A stretch of DNA of 64,000 nt from DASRIA01 sp963768885 (GCA_963768885.1 CAVYJN010000006.1:124001-188000); one strand, 5' to 3'; shown: positions 35,142 through 43,967, counted from the stretch's first letter. Numbers and translations are program-made. Notes: generated by a model not told the origin, from the sequence alone.

Positions 35142-35801
35142 GTGAAGCAGCTTGCCCCGGACCTCTGGATGCTGAGCGGGTTCCCGCCGAACGGCATCAA
35201 CATCTACGTGATGGGCGACGTCCTGGTCGACGCCGGCACGCGCCATTCGGGGCGCAGGATCTTCCGCCAGATCGAGGGCCACGCGATCCGCACTCACGCG
35301 CTGACGCACGCGCATCCCGACCACCAGGGCGCGAGCAAGGAGGTCTGCGACAAGCTCGGCATCGAGCTTTGGTGCGGCGAGCGCGACGCGGACGCGATGG
35401 AGAGCGGCAACCTCGCCCAGAAGGACCACCGCATCAACCGGATCATCATGAAGGCGTGGGGCGGACCGGCTCACCCGGTCGCCCGCCGCCTGCACGAGGG
35501 CGACGAGGTCGCCGGGTTCAAGGTGCTCGACGTGCCGGGCCACTCCGCCGGCCACGTCGCCTACTGGCGCGAGTCCGACCGCGTGCTGGTCGCCGGCGAC
35601 GTCCTCAACAACATGAACGTGATGACCGGGATCCGCGGCCTGCACGAGCCGCGCGTCGAGTTCACGATCGACCCGCCGCTCAACCGCGAGTCCGCGCGCA
35701 AGCTCGCCGCGCTCGAGCCGTCGCTCGTCGTCTTCGGGCACGGCCCGCCGCTGCGCGACACGCGCAAGCTGGTCGAGTTCGTGAACCGACTGCCTCGGTA
35801 G
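35142..35801 (+). CDS. Metallo-beta-lactamase fold hydrolase
   Basis: 219 residues. The metal motif THAHPDHQGAS (HxHxDH) sits near residue 52, followed by DVPGHSAGHVAYW (His), VLVAGDVLNN (bridging Asp) and VFGHGPPLRD (last His). All metal ligands are present. The small size and GHSxGH form fit glyoxalase-II-like or general MBL hydrolases. The substrate is unknown. GTG 35142 was picked over the ATG at 35133 because of the -10 position. Confidence 0.88.
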   Translation: MKQLAPDLWMLSGFPPNGINIYVMGDVLVDAGTRHSGRRIFRQIEGHAIRTHALTHAHPDHQGASKEVCDKLGIELWCGERDADAMESGNLAQKDHRINRIIMKAWGGPAHPVARRLHEGDEVAGFKVLDVPGHSAGHVAYWRESDRVLVAGDVLNNMNVMTGIRGLHEPRVEFTIDPPLNRESARKLAALEPSLVVFGHGPPLRDTRKLVEFVNRLPR

Positions 35802-35823
35802 CGCCGGGAGATACTGCGAAGCG

Positions 35824-36225
35824 ATGTCGCAGCACAACGTCGAGATCGTGCGCAGCGTCTACGAAGACCCCCGCGGCCTGACGGGTCTGGCTTCAGAGAG
35901 CGTCGCGCCCGGCGCGGAGTTCGACTTCAGCGAGGTCTACCCCGACACGCCGGTCCTGCGGGGCGTCGAGGAGCTGCGCCGCTTTCGCGAGAGCGGGCCC
36001 TGGAGCGGGTCGCCGATCCATTTGGAGCCGGAGCGGTTCTTCGACGTTGACGACGAGCGGGTGCTCGTCTTCGTGCGGGTGACGGCCACCGGACACATGA
36101 GCGGGGCGCCGGTCGAGAACCGCGTCGCGCACGAGTTCACGATCCGCGACGGCCTGCTCGTGCGCTTCAAGGTGTACGGGGACCGCGACCAGGCCCTCGA
36201 GGCCGCCGGCCTGCGACCCACCTAG
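35824..36225 (+). CDS. SnoaL-like (NTF2 superfamily) protein
   Basis: 133 residues with the usual start NVEIVRSVYED and the core LRGVEELRRFRESGPW, VLVFVRVTATGHMSGAPVENRVAHEFTIRDGLLVRFKVYGDRDQAL in successive strands. These match the SnoaL-like polyketide-cyclase-type family. It lies 22 bases after the MBL gene and is probably co-transcribed with it. No catalytic role can be assigned. Convergent with the BBE oxidase (4-base overlap). Confidence 0.85.
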   Translation: MSQHNVEIVRSVYEDPRGLTGLASESVAPGAEFDFSEVYPDTPVLRGVEELRRFRESGPWSGSPIHLEPERFFDVDDERVLVFVRVTATGHMSGAPVENRVAHEFTIRDGLLVRFKVYGDRDQALEAAGLRPT

Positions 36226-37622
36226 GCGGGTGTTGCCTCCGCCGGGCGGATGTTCTGGTTCCCGCGGAACACGTTGGCCGGGTCGTACTCGGCCTTGATG
36301 CGCGCGAGGCGCGCGTACTTCTCGTCGCCGAACGCGGCGCGGACGCGGTCCTCGCCCTCGTCCCCGATGAAGTTCAGGTAGACGCCCCCGGAGGAGAACC
36401 TGCTGACGTCGTCGCGGAAGGCCTTCGCCCAGCCGATCACGCGCTCGTCGTCCGCGGGGTCCTCCCAGAGTGCGAACGGGTGCACGACCCAGCGCGCGTC
36501 GCGCTGCTGCATCGGGGTCGCGTCCCCGCCGAGGCGCTTCACCGCTCCGCCCCAGGGCACGACCAGCGACTGCGACGGGGTCGGGCTCGGCATCGCCAGC
36601 GAGTGGCCGTGGATCGCCTCGATCGCCTCGTCGGTGATCTCGTGCAGGTACTCGGCCGTCCACCAGTTGCGATAGCCGGGCGGGTCGTCGATCGACTGCT
36701 GGAACTCCGCGTAGGGCACCGCGCCGGTCAGGTCGGCGACCGGCCCGAGGTCCTTGAATGGGTGGAGCAGGTGCTCTCCGTCCTCCACCGGGCCCGCGTA
36801 ACAGAACACGAGCGCCGCCACGAGGCGCCCGTGCAGGTCCGCCGGCAGCTCGTCGTCGGGCGGCACGGTGAGGTACGCGATCGCCGGGCCGAGCTCCGGG
36901 GGCGCCGCGCACACCAGGTCGCGCATCATCCGCAGCAGCTCGCGGCCGGTCTCGGCCTCGTAGAGGAGCAGCCCGGCGTAGACCTCCGGGCCGACGGGAT
37001 GCAGCCGGAACGTGAGTGACGTGGCGACGCCGAAGTTCCCCCCGCCGCCGTGCAGCGCCCAGAAGAGGTCGGGGTGCTCGGCTTCGCTTGCCGTGACGCG
37101 CGCGCCGTCGGCCGTCACGAGGTCGACGGACACCAGGTTGTCGCAGGAGAGCCCGTGCAGTCGCTCGAGCCATCCGGAGCCGCCCCCGAGGGTCAGCCCC
37201 GCGACGCCCGTCGAGGAGACGCGGCCGCCGGTCGTGGCGAGGCCGTGCTGCTGCGTCGCCGCGTCGAGCTCGGCCCACGTGCAACCTCCGCCGACCCGCG
37301 CCGTGCGCGCCTCCGGATCGACCTCGATGTCCTTCATCGGGCGCACGTCGATCACCAGCCCGTCGTCGAGCGTCGACATGCCCGCGACCGAATGGCCGCC
37401 CGAGCGCACCGCGATCGCGAGGCCCTGCTCGCGGCCGAAGCGCAGCGCGGCTGCGACGTCGTCCGCGGACTCGCAACCGGCGATCAGCGCAGGGCGCCTG
37501 TCGATCATCGAGTTGAACAGGGCCCGGGCGTCGTCGTACCCGGCGTCGCCGGGGCCGGTCAGCGCGCCCCCGAACGATTCGCGCAGCGCGCCCAGGGCGT
37601 CCGCGGTCACGGTCGTCGCCAT
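36222..37622 (-). CDS. FAD-linked oxidase, berberine-bridge type
   Basis: 466 residues. The FAD-binding PCMH domain has RSGGHSVAG (histidine for covalent FAD) near residue 75, GGGCTWAELD, GVAGLTLGGGSGWL and a cysteine in LSCDNLV at the place of the second covalent link. The BBE C-terminal block ends with NVFRGNQNIRPAE. Bicovalent flavin is thus likely. Substrates of such oxidases range from sugars to secondary metabolites. A ribosome site (GGGAGGAG) precedes the ATG. Confidence 0.9.
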   Translation of the reverse strand: MATTVTADALGALRESFGGALTGPGDAGYDDARALFNSMIDRRPALIAGCESADDVAAALRFGREQGLAIAVRSGGHSVAGMSTLDDGLVIDVRPMKDIEVDPEARTARVGGGCTWAELDAATQQHGLATTGGRVSSTGVAGLTLGGGSGWLERLHGLSCDNLVSVDLVTADGARVTASEAEHPDLFWALHGGGGNFGVATSLTFRLHPVGPEVYAGLLLYEAETGRELLRMMRDLVCAAPPELGPAIAYLTVPPDDELPADLHGRLVAALVFCYAGPVEDGEHLLHPFKDLGPVADLTGAVPYAEFQQSIDDPPGYRNWWTAEYLHEITDEAIEAIHGHSLAMPSPTPSQSLVVPWGGAVKRLGGDATPMQQRDARWVVHPFALWEDPADDERVIGWAKAFRDDVSRFSSGGVYLNFIGDEGEDRVRAAFGDEKYARLARIKAEYDPANVFRGNQNIRPAEATPA

Positions 37623-37710
37623 CAGAACTCCTCCCTCGTCGAAGAGCCGGTCGATTGGAACCTACCGCCGCCGGCCGAGCATGGAAAGTGCCGCTCGTCA
37701 CACTCGGCGC

Positions 37711-37716
37711 TACAGT
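37711..37716 (+). promoter_or_regulatory. Putative -10 (TACAGT) of the HIBADH-like gene
   Basis: TACAGT ends 7 bases before ATG 37724. Leaderless layout. Confidence 0.45.
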
Positions 37717-37723
37717 GGCGCCG

Positions 37724-38611
37724 ATGGCTGAGCGCGTGGGCTTCATCGGGTTGGGGATCATGGGCACGCGCATGGCTGCCAACCTGGCGCGCGCGGGTTT
37801 CGACCTCGTCGTCTGGAACCGGACGGCCGCCACCGCGCAGCGCTGGGCGGACGAGCACGGGGCCGCCGTCGCGTCTTCGCCGGCGCAGGTCGCGGAGCGC
37901 AGCGACGTGGTGATCACGATGGTCGTCGACGGCGCACAGGTCGAGTCCGTCCTGCTCGGCGACGAGGCCGCGGTCGAGGGCGCGCACGAGGGCCTGCTCT
38001 GCATCGACATGTCGACGATCGGGCCGCGGGCCGCGCGGCACGTCGGCGAGCGGCTCGCCGAACACGGGATCGAGTTCATGGACGCGCCGGTCACCGGGTC
38101 TTCGCCGAAGGCCGAGGACGGCACGCTCACGATCATGGCCGGCGGCACCGGCAGCGCGTTCGAGCGCGCGCGCCCGCTGTTCGACGCGATGGGTGAGCTG
38201 ATCGTGCACGTCGGCGACGTCGGCCAGGGCCAGCTCGTGAAAGTGATCAACAACGCGGTCGCGGCCGCGAACACGGTGCTTGTGGCCGAGGCGCTGCTCG
38301 CGGGCAAGCAGGCGGGCGCCGACCTCGACGCGCTGGTCACCGTGATGAACGCCGGCTCGGGCGCCTCGGCGATGCTGGCGCTGAAGGCGCCCCCGATGCG
38401 CGCGCACGACTGGAGCACGCTCTTCAAGCTCGAGCACATGCTCAAGGACGTGCGCCTCTGCATCGAGGAGGCCTCCGAGGCGGGCGCCGACGTGGGCCTG
38501 ATCGAGCGCACGGAGGCGGTGCTGGCCGAGGCCGAGCGCCGTGGGCTCGGCGAACACGACTTCGCCGCGGTCCTGGAGGTCGTCGAGGAGCGCTCGGGAG
38601 CGCGGCTCTAG
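37724..38611 (+). CDS. NAD(P)-dependent beta-hydroxyacid dehydrogenase family
   Basis: 295 residues. The Rossmann start VGFIGLGIMGTRMAANLARAG (as two motifs, GLGIMG then MAANL), VWNRT, the substrate motif FMDAPVTGSSPKAEDGTLTIM, the catalytic lysine in GQGQLVKVINNAV and a helical C-terminal domain place it in the 3-hydroxyisobutyrate dehydrogenase/tartronate-semialdehyde/GLYR1 group. Cofactor preference is suggested as NADP by the R after the second strand (NRTAAT). The substrate is unknown. Confidence 0.9.
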   Translation: MAERVGFIGLGIMGTRMAANLARAGFDLVVWNRTAATAQRWADEHGAAVASSPAQVAERSDVVITMVVDGAQVESVLLGDEAAVEGAHEGLLCIDMSTIGPRAARHVGERLAEHGIEFMDAPVTGSSPKAEDGTLTIMAGGTGSAFERARPLFDAMGELIVHVGDVGQGQLVKVINNAVAAANTVLVAEALLAGKQAGADLDALVTVMNAGSGASAMLALKAPPMRAHDWSTLFKLEHMLKDVRLCIEEASEAGADVGLIERTEAVLAEAERRGLGEHDFAAVLEVVEERSGARL

Positions 38612-38889
38612 CTGTCGGCCGGCGGGCGCCCGGGGCTCGCCAGGCCCCCGCCGCGCGAGCGGCGCACGAAGTACATGATCACCGTGGAGGCGAGGACCGC
38701 CAGCACGATCCCGGGGCCGGTGTCCCAGAGGGCGTAGGTGATCAGCCCGGCGACCAGCGAGCCGCCGATGCCGATCAGCATCGTCTGGCCGAGCGTCATC
38801 GGGTCCTTGCCGGGCAGCGCGAGTCGCGCGAGCGCGCCCACGGCCAGGCCGCCGACGGCGATCACGATCACGAAGACGATGAAGCTCAT
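38608..38889 (-). CDS. GlsB/YeaQ/YmgE family small membrane protein
   Basis: 93 residues with three transmembrane segments: FIVFVIVIAVGGLAVGALARL, TMLIGIGGSLVAGLITYAL and IVLAVLASTVIMYFVRRS. The glycine pattern GxxxGALAR and PGKDPMTLGQT is typical of this stress-associated family. ATG 38889 overlaps the cupin stop, so the two are coupled. Function is unknown in general. Confidence 0.85.
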   Translation of the reverse strand: MSFIVFVIVIAVGGLAVGALARLALPGKDPMTLGQTMLIGIGGSLVAGLITYALWDTGPGIVLAVLASTVIMYFVRRSRGGGLASPGRPPADS

Positions 38890-39317
38890 GCCGCGCCCGG
38901 AGGCCCGCTCTCGCGAGCGCGCTCCTCGCCCTCCGGCATGCGGCCGTCGCGGCCGACGTAGCCGTCCTTGCCGCCGACGACCACGTAGACCGCGTCCTCG
39001 TCGGAGACGTTCTTGATCTTGCGCACGGTCGCGGCGTCCACGCGCGCGAGCCCGCCCGGGCCCAGCACGTGGGTCGCCCCGTTGCCGAACTCGAACTCGA
39101 CCGTCCCGCGATGCACGAAGTAGGTCTCCTCCTGCTCGTCGTGATAGTGGCGGCCGCTCTCGTATCCGGGGGGCATCACGATCGCGTTGATGCCGAAGGC
39201 CGTGACGCCCAGGTTGCGACGGATCTTGCGGAAGCCGTAGCCCTCGCCGATCGCGTCGAGCGTCCCGAGGGCGTAGCCGTCGCCGCTCACGATCTCGTTC
39301 ATCTCGTCGCCCGCCAT
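38886..39317 (-). CDS. Cupin-domain protein
   Basis: 143 residues. A single small cupin barrel with metal-ligand motif 1 (GRHYHDEQEETYFVHRGTVEF, split GxxxxHxH-x-E) and a motif 2 (GPGGLARVDAATVRKI) that lacks the usual histidine. The tail is polar. It is probably a sugar- or small-acid-binding protein. TAGGAT lies 8 bases before ATG 39317. It is co-transcribed with the YeaQ-like gene. Confidence 0.87.
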   Translation of the reverse strand: MAGDEMNEIVSGDGYALGTLDAIGEGYGFRKIRRNLGVTAFGINAIVMPPGYESGRHYHDEQEETYFVHRGTVEFEFGNGATHVLGPGGLARVDAATVRKIKNVSDEDAVYVVVGGKDGYVGRDGRMPEGEERARESGPPGAA

Positions 39318-39325
39318 GCGAGGGC

Positions 39326-39331
39326 ATCCTA
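39326..39331 (-). promoter_or_regulatory. Putative -10 (TAGGAT) of the cupin gene
   Basis: Minus-strand TAGGAT ends 8 bases before ATG 39317. It is divergent from the promoter at 39355. Confidence 0.45.
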
Positions 39332-39354
39332 GCGCCCGCCGGTCGCCGCGAGAC

Positions 39355-39360
39355 TAAGCT
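39355..39360 (+). promoter_or_regulatory. Putative -10 (TAAGCT) of the lipoprotein gene
   Basis: TAAGCT ends 7 bases before ATG 39368. Leaderless layout. Confidence 0.45.
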
Positions 39361-39367
39361 GACCCGC

Positions 39368-39853
39368 ATGCGAGCACGGGGATTGTGCGCGGCGTGCCTC
39401 GCCGCCCTGGTGCTGGCCGGGTGCGGCGGCGACGACCCGGGCGCCGGCGCCACGGCGACGGAGCCCCGGCCCGGTGCGGCGCAGCGCGACGTGCGCGCCG
39501 CCGTCGACGAGTACGTCGACGCGCTCGCGGGCGACGATCCCGCGGCGATGTGCGAGGTCCTCACCGACCGCGCCAAGGCGGCGGTCAAGGGGTTCCTGCC
39601 GAGCACGGACTCCTCGGCCGGCTGCCCGGAGGTCGCGCGGAAGCTCGCCCGCCAATCGGTCCCGTTGCGCCGCGTCAAGGTGGACCGGATCTCCGTGTCG
39701 GGCCGGGTCGCGACCGCGCGCATCAACAGCCGCAGGCCTGCATACGAGAGCGCGGTGCAGCTCATCAACGAGGACGGCGGCTGGAAGATCAGCTACCCGC
39801 CGGGCGTCGTGGAGAAGTTCAGGACGCCGCCCGGGGTGCCGATCGAAAAGTGA
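39368..39853 (+). CDS. Lipoprotein, NTF2-like
   Basis: 161 residues. Lipoprotein signal ending LVLAGCGG, an acidic/Pro linker, then a domain VRAAVDEYVDALAGDDPAAMCEVLTDRAKAAV with a cysteine that may pair with the one in SSAGCPEVARKL. It ends WKISYPPGVVEKF, the wording typical of extracytoplasmic NTF2-like lipoproteins. It is coupled to the NlpC/P60-like gene (TGATG), suggesting envelope work together. Confidence 0.75.
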   Translation: MRARGLCAACLAALVLAGCGGDDPGAGATATEPRPGAAQRDVRAAVDEYVDALAGDDPAAMCEVLTDRAKAAVKGFLPSTDSSAGCPEVARKLARQSVPLRRVKVDRISVSGRVATARINSRRPAYESAVQLINEDGGWKISYPPGVVEKFRTPPGVPIEK

Positions 39854-40593
39854 TGAAGCTGCTGCTGTGGATCGGGGGCCTCACGCTGTGCGCCGCCGTG
39901 CTCGCGGGCGGTGTGGTTGCGCTGGGCGACGACGGGACGGAATCGAAGCCGAAGCGCTCGGCGACGCTCGCGAGCAGCGAGCCGGGCGAGGCGATCCGCG
40001 ACCCCGAGGAGGACCAGTCCTTCCCCGAGCCCGAGTCGAGCGACTCCCATCCCGTCGCCGACAGCCCGGAAGTCGCGGTCGAGACCGCGGAGACCGGCGT
40101 CAGCCCGGGGGCGCCTTCCGACGAGGAGGTGCGGCGCGATCTGCGCGAGCTGGAGCGCTACTACGGTCGCGGCGGGGGGCGCGGGCGCGGCGTGACCGTC
40201 GCGGACGGGATGGCGCAGGCGGCGCCGGACGTCCCGGCCGCCGTGCAGGACCTGGTCGCCGGAGGCAACGCGATCGCACGCTTTCCGTACCGGTGGGGCG
40301 GAGGCCACGGCTCCTTCCTCGACAACGCCTACGACTGCTCGGGGTCGGTGAGCTACGCGCTCGCCGCCGCCGGGCTGCTGGACGTCCCGCTCGCCTCGGG
40401 GGACCTGATGGGATGGGGCCGCAAGGGCCCGGGCAAGTGGATCACCGTGTACGCGAACCCGGGGCACGTGTACATGGAGGTCGGCGGCGCGCGCTTCGAC
40501 ACCAGCGGCCGCGACGGGCGGCGCGGCTCGCGCTGGCAGCTTGCGACGCGTTCCGGGCGCGGCTTCGAGGCGCGCCACTTTCCAGGGCTGTAG
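39853..40593 (+). CDS. NlpC/P60-like cell-wall amidase or peptidase, exported
   Basis: 246 residues. An N-terminal signal or anchor (LLLWIGGLTLCAAVLAGGVVAL) and an acidic linker of about 90 residues lead to a C-terminal papain-like domain: FPYRWGGGHGSF, the catalytic cysteine in AYDCSGSVSYAL and the histidine in PGHVYMEVGGARFDTSG. This order (Y-x-W-G-G, D-C-S, G-H-V) is diagnostic of NlpC/P60-like enzymes that cleave peptidoglycan stems. ATG 39853 overlaps the lipoprotein stop; GTG 39850 is also possible. Confidence 0.85.
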   Translation: MKLLLWIGGLTLCAAVLAGGVVALGDDGTESKPKRSATLASSEPGEAIRDPEEDQSFPEPESSDSHPVADSPEVAVETAETGVSPGAPSDEEVRRDLRELERYYGRGGGRGRGVTVADGMAQAAPDVPAAVQDLVAGGNAIARFPYRWGGGHGSFLDNAYDCSGSVSYALAAAGLLDVPLASGDLMGWGRKGPGKWITVYANPGHVYMEVGGARFDTSGRDGRRGSRWQLATRSGRGFEARHFPGL

Positions 40594-40596
40594 CGG

Positions 40597-41442
40597 TCAG
40601 GCGTGGGCCGCGGCAGCGGCGCCGCGCGTGCGCGGCGACGCGGCCGACGCCACCAGGTGGATGACCACCACCGCGGCGGCGATCGAGGCGCCCGCCGCCG
40701 TGTCCGCGTAGTAGGAGACGTACAGGCCGGCGGTGCCGGCGAAGAGCGCGAGCGCGGTCGCGATCCCCATCATCGGGGGGAGGCGGTCCGTCACCAGGCG
40801 GGCGCTTGCCGCGGGCCCGACCAGCAGCGCGAGGATCAGCAGGTTGCCGAGCGCCTGGACCGCGATCACGGTGAACGCGCCCACGAGGCCGAGCAGGACC
40901 AGGTCCGCCGTGTGCGGCCGCGCGCCGAACGCCCGCGCGTTCGCGCGGTCGAACCCGACGACCAGCAGCCGCGTGTGTGCGATGCCGAGCGCCGCGAGCG
41001 TGGCGAGCGCGAGCCCCGTGGCGAGCAGCAGCTCGCCGTCGGTGACCCCGAGGACGTCGCCGAACAACAGCTCGCCGACCGCGCGCGGGGTCTCGGGCGA
41101 GAGTGCCAGCAGCGCGCCGAGGCCGAGCAGCGAGGTGACGGCGACGGCGATCCCGGCGTCCGCCCCGATGCCGTGCAGGCGGCTCGATAGCACGATCGCG
41201 GGTGCGGCGACGGCGATCCCGAGCAGCGCGCCGGCCTCGAGCGGCACGCCGGCGAGCGACGCCACGACCAGGCCCGGGAACAGCGCGTGCGACAGCGACT
41301 CCGCGCTGTAGGAGAGGCCGTAGAGCACGACCCAGCACCCGAGCGGGCCGGCCGCGAGCGCGAGCAGCGCGATCTCCACGAGGGCGCGGCTCGTGATGCC
41401 GCTGCGCCAGGGCTCGAGCAGGAAGTCGGCGACCTCGCCCAC
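40597..41442 (-). CDS. Metal ABC transporter permease (ABC-3/ZnuB family)
   Basis: 281 residues with about eight transmembrane helices and the ABC-3 blocks VVLYGLSYSAESLSHALFPGL, GIGADAGIAVAVTSLLGLG and FGDVLGVTD. The last 12 residues are Ala/His-rich. GTG 41442 overlaps the ATPase stop (TAGTG). It is the third gene of the zinc/manganese import operon and the second permease in it, so the channel may be a heterodimer with the permease half of the fusion protein. Confidence 0.9.
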   Translation of the reverse strand: MGEVADFLLEPWRSGITSRALVEIALLALAAGPLGCWVVLYGLSYSAESLSHALFPGLVVASLAGVPLEAGALLGIAVAAPAIVLSSRLHGIGADAGIAVAVTSLLGLGALLALSPETPRAVGELLFGDVLGVTDGELLLATGLALATLAALGIAHTRLLVVGFDRANARAFGARPHTADLVLLGLVGAFTVIAVQALGNLLILALLVGPAASARLVTDRLPPMMGIATALALFAGTAGLYVSYYADTAAGASIAAAVVVIHLVASAASPRTRGAAAAAHA

Positions 41443-42197
41443 TAGTCGTCGTGAGCGTGGTGGTGCGCCGGCACGATCCCCTCGGCGGGTGCTCCGTCCT
41501 CACCCGGCAGCACGACGATCGAGCCGCCGTAGGTGCGCTCGAGCACGTTGCGCGTCAGCACGACCTGCGGCGGGCCGAAGGCGATCTGGGCCCCGTTGAG
41601 GCAGAGCACGCGATCCCAGGAGCGGGTCTGCTCGAGGTCGTGCGTCGCGATCAGCACGGCGCGGCCCGCGCCCGCGAGATCGTCGATCAGGGCCATCAGG
41701 CGGCCGGCGCTCAGGTCGTCGAGCCCCGCGAACGGCTCGTCGAGGAGCAGCACGTCGGCCTCCTGCACCAGCGCCCGCGCGACGAGGACCCGCTGGCGCT
41801 GCCCGCCCGACAGCTCTCCGAAGGTCTCGTGCGCGGCGTGCTCGAGCCCCACCACGCGCAACGCCGCGCGCGCACTCTCGCGCTCCGCGCGCCCGGGCGC
41901 GCGCCACCACGGTAGACGGCCGAGCGAACCCATCAACGCCACGTCGAGCGCGCTCACCGGATAGTCGAGGCGCGACCGCTCGGTCTGGGGCACCGAGCCG
42001 CAGCGCCCCCGCACCGTGAGGTCTCCGGCGGCCGGGGCGATGTCCCCGAGCAGCGCGCGGAACAGGGTCGTCTTTCCGCCGCCGTTGGGCCCCAGCACGC
42101 CGACGCGCATGCCGGGCCCGACCGCGAACGTCACGTCCCGCAGCACGGGCGCCTCGCCGTAGCCCGCGGCCAGGCCGCGGGCCTCGACCAGCGTCAC
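41442..42197 (-). CDS. Metal ABC transporter ATP-binding protein (ZnuC-like)
   Basis: 251 residues with Walker A (GPNGGGKTT), Q-loop (VPQTERSRLDYPVSALDVAL), signature LSGGQRQRVLVARAL, Walker B (VLLLDEPFAGLD) and H-switch (IATHDLEQ). The C-terminus ends in a histidine-rich PAHHHAHDD, common in zinc transport ATPases. GTG 42197 overlaps the stop of the upstream fusion gene (GTGA). It powers metal uptake with the two permease domains. Confidence 0.93.
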   Translation of the reverse strand: MTLVEARGLAAGYGEAPVLRDVTFAVGPGMRVGVLGPNGGGKTTLFRALLGDIAPAAGDLTVRGRCGSVPQTERSRLDYPVSALDVALMGSLGRLPWWRAPGRAERESARAALRVVGLEHAAHETFGELSGGQRQRVLVARALVQEADVLLLDEPFAGLDDLSAGRLMALIDDLAGAGRAVLIATHDLEQTRSWDRVLCLNGAQIAFGPPQVVLTRNVLERTYGGSIVVLPGEDGAPAEGIVPAHHHAHDD

Positions 42198-43930
42198 GAC
42201 GGGGCCTCCGCCTCGCACCCGCGCCGCCCGCCGGTCAGGCCCCGCACGATCGCGTCCGCGTTCGCGCGCTCCATGCCGAGGTAGGTGTCCCCGGCCGACC
42301 CCTCCGGCCCGAGCGTGTCGCCGTAGAGCTCGTAGCGCGCGCTCGCGCCCGTCTCGCGGGCGATCGCACGGGCGAGCTTCGAGCTCACCGAGCGCTCGGC
42401 GAACACGGCCGTCACGTGCTCGCGCTCGACCGTCCGCACGAGGTCGGACAGCTCACCCGCGGAGGGCTGGGCGACCGTCGTGCGCGCGGGGATCACCGTG
42501 CCGACGATTTCGATCCCATAGCGGGACGCCAGATAGGCGAAGGCGTCGTGGTCGGTGACGAGCTTGCGCCGCGCGCGGGGGACCTGTCCGATGCAGCGCG
42601 CGATCCCGCGGTCGAGCCGGCCGACGGCGGCGGTGTAGCGGCGCTCCGCGGCGCGCACGTGCGCGCGGCTCGCGGGCGCGGCCTGCGCGATCGCATCCGC
42701 CAGCCGCGCGACCGCCGTGCGCGTGTTGCGCGGGTCGTGCCACCAGTGGGGGTCGAGCTCGCCGCCGTCGCCGCGGCGCGGATGGGGGAGGCCCTCGCCG
42801 AGGTCGACGATGGGCGCGTCGCTGCCGGCGTCCTGCGCGGCGCCGTCCACCCAGGCATCGAGGTCTCCGCCGCTGCGGACGATCAGGTCGGCGTCCGCCA
42901 GCGCCTCGACGTCGTCGGGCCGCGGCTCGTAGTCGTGCGGGTCCGTGTTGGCCCGGAGGATCTGGTGCACGTCCACGTCCGTCCCGGCGAGGTTGCGGGC
43001 CCAGTCGCCCGCCTGCGTGGTCGTCGCGACGACGCTTACCTCGCCGCCCGTGTCGTTCCCGCAGGCGGCGACCCCGGCGCAGAGCGCGGCCGCGGCCACG
43101 AGCGCAGCCGCCGGACGCCGCAGGCGCGCAACGCGGGCCAGCGCGGAGCAGGCGAACGCGCCCCCGGCGAGCGTCGCGATCGTCGCTCCGGGCGGCGCGT
43201 TCAGCTGCACGGAGAGCCACAGCCCGATCGTCCCCTCGGCGGCCACGAGCACGACGGTGGCCGCCTGCCAGGGCGCCATGCGGCTGGTCCACAGGCGCAC
43301 GGTCGCGGCCGGCACCACGACCAGCGCCGCGACGAGCAGCGCCCCGAGCGTCGCGAGCGCGGCCGTGACCACGAGTGCGACCAACGCCGGCAGCGCCGCG
43401 TCGGCGACGGCGCGCCGCCGGCCGAGCGCGCTCGCCGCCTGAGGGTCGAACCCGCTCGCGAGCCACGTCCGCCCGAGCGTCGCCGTGGCCGCGAGCGCCG
43501 CCGCGCTCACCGCCCCGGCCACCAGGAGGTCGCCGGGCTCGACGAGCAGGAGGCTCCCGAACAGCAGCGCCTCCACCCCCGGGCCGGACTCGAACACGTC
43601 GCTCGCGAGGATCACTCCGAGCGCGAGCATCCCCGTCAGGCCGATCGCGGTCGTCGCGTCGGCTCCGATGCGGGTGCGCCGCCCGAGCGCCATGACCACC
43701 AGCGCGAACGCCGCGGCCGCGCCGAGCGCCCCGAGCGGGGCGGCGAAGCCGAGGCCGTCCGCCAGCACGAGGCCCGGAAAGGCAGCCGTTCCGGCGGCGT
43801 GCGAGTAGAAGGAGAGGCCGCGCAGCACGATCCAGCAGCCGAGCACGCCCGCGCCCACCGACAACAGCAGGACCTCGGCGATCCCGCGCTGGACGTAGGG
43901 CAGGTCGAACGGGGAGAAGAGCGCGTCCAC
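42194..43930 (-). CDS. Fused metal ABC permease and ZnuA-like lipoprotein
   Basis: 578 residues. Residues 1-265 are a full ABC-3 permease (GLSFYSHAAGTAAFPGL, RIGADATTAIGLTG, FGSLLLVEPGD). Residues 266-290 look exactly like a lipoprotein signal: RLRR, a hydrophobic core and the lipobox VAAC with Cys290. Residues 295-578 form a ZnuA-type binding protein with ligand candidates in NTDPHDYEP (His332), DPHWWHDP (394-400), VTDHDAFAYLASRYG and a late Asp (GDTLG). No usable start codon lies at the join, so it is a true fusion. TATACC lies 6 bases before GTG 43930. Confidence 0.9.
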   Translation of the reverse strand: MDALFSPFDLPYVQRGIAEVLLLSVGAGVLGCWIVLRGLSFYSHAAGTAAFPGLVLADGLGFAAPLGALGAAAAFALVVMALGRRTRIGADATTAIGLTGMLALGVILASDVFESGPGVEALLFGSLLLVEPGDLLVAGAVSAAALAATATLGRTWLASGFDPQAASALGRRRAVADAALPALVALVVTAALATLGALLVAALVVVPAATVRLWTSRMAPWQAATVVLVAAEGTIGLWLSVQLNAPPGATIATLAGGAFACSALARVARLRRPAAALVAAAALCAGVAACGNDTGGEVSVVATTTQAGDWARNLAGTDVDVHQILRANTDPHDYEPRPDDVEALADADLIVRSGGDLDAWVDGAAQDAGSDAPIVDLGEGLPHPRRGDGGELDPHWWHDPRNTRTAVARLADAIAQAAPASRAHVRAAERRYTAAVGRLDRGIARCIGQVPRARRKLVTDHDAFAYLASRYGIEIVGTVIPARTTVAQPSAGELSDLVRTVEREHVTAVFAERSVSSKLARAIARETGASARYELYGDTLGPEGSAGDTYLGMERANADAIVRGLTGGRRGCEAEAPS

Positions 43931-43948
43931 GGGCGAGGTATATCAGAG

Positions 43949-43967
43949 AATGGGAACGGTTCTCATT
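43949..43967. promoter_or_regulatory. Zur/Fur-type operator
   Basis: AATGGGAAC-G-GTTCTCATT is an inverted repeat with 9-base arms (8 of 9 match) in the 73-base gap between the metal importer operon and the divergent Fur-family gene. It overlaps or abuts both predicted promoters, so the regulator probably represses the importer and itself. Confidence 0.8.

Noticed and set aside
39385..39852. Longer N-terminus for the NlpC/P60-like protein
   Set aside because: The upstream part of that frame only shadows the lipoprotein gene; the signal segment begins at ATG 39853.
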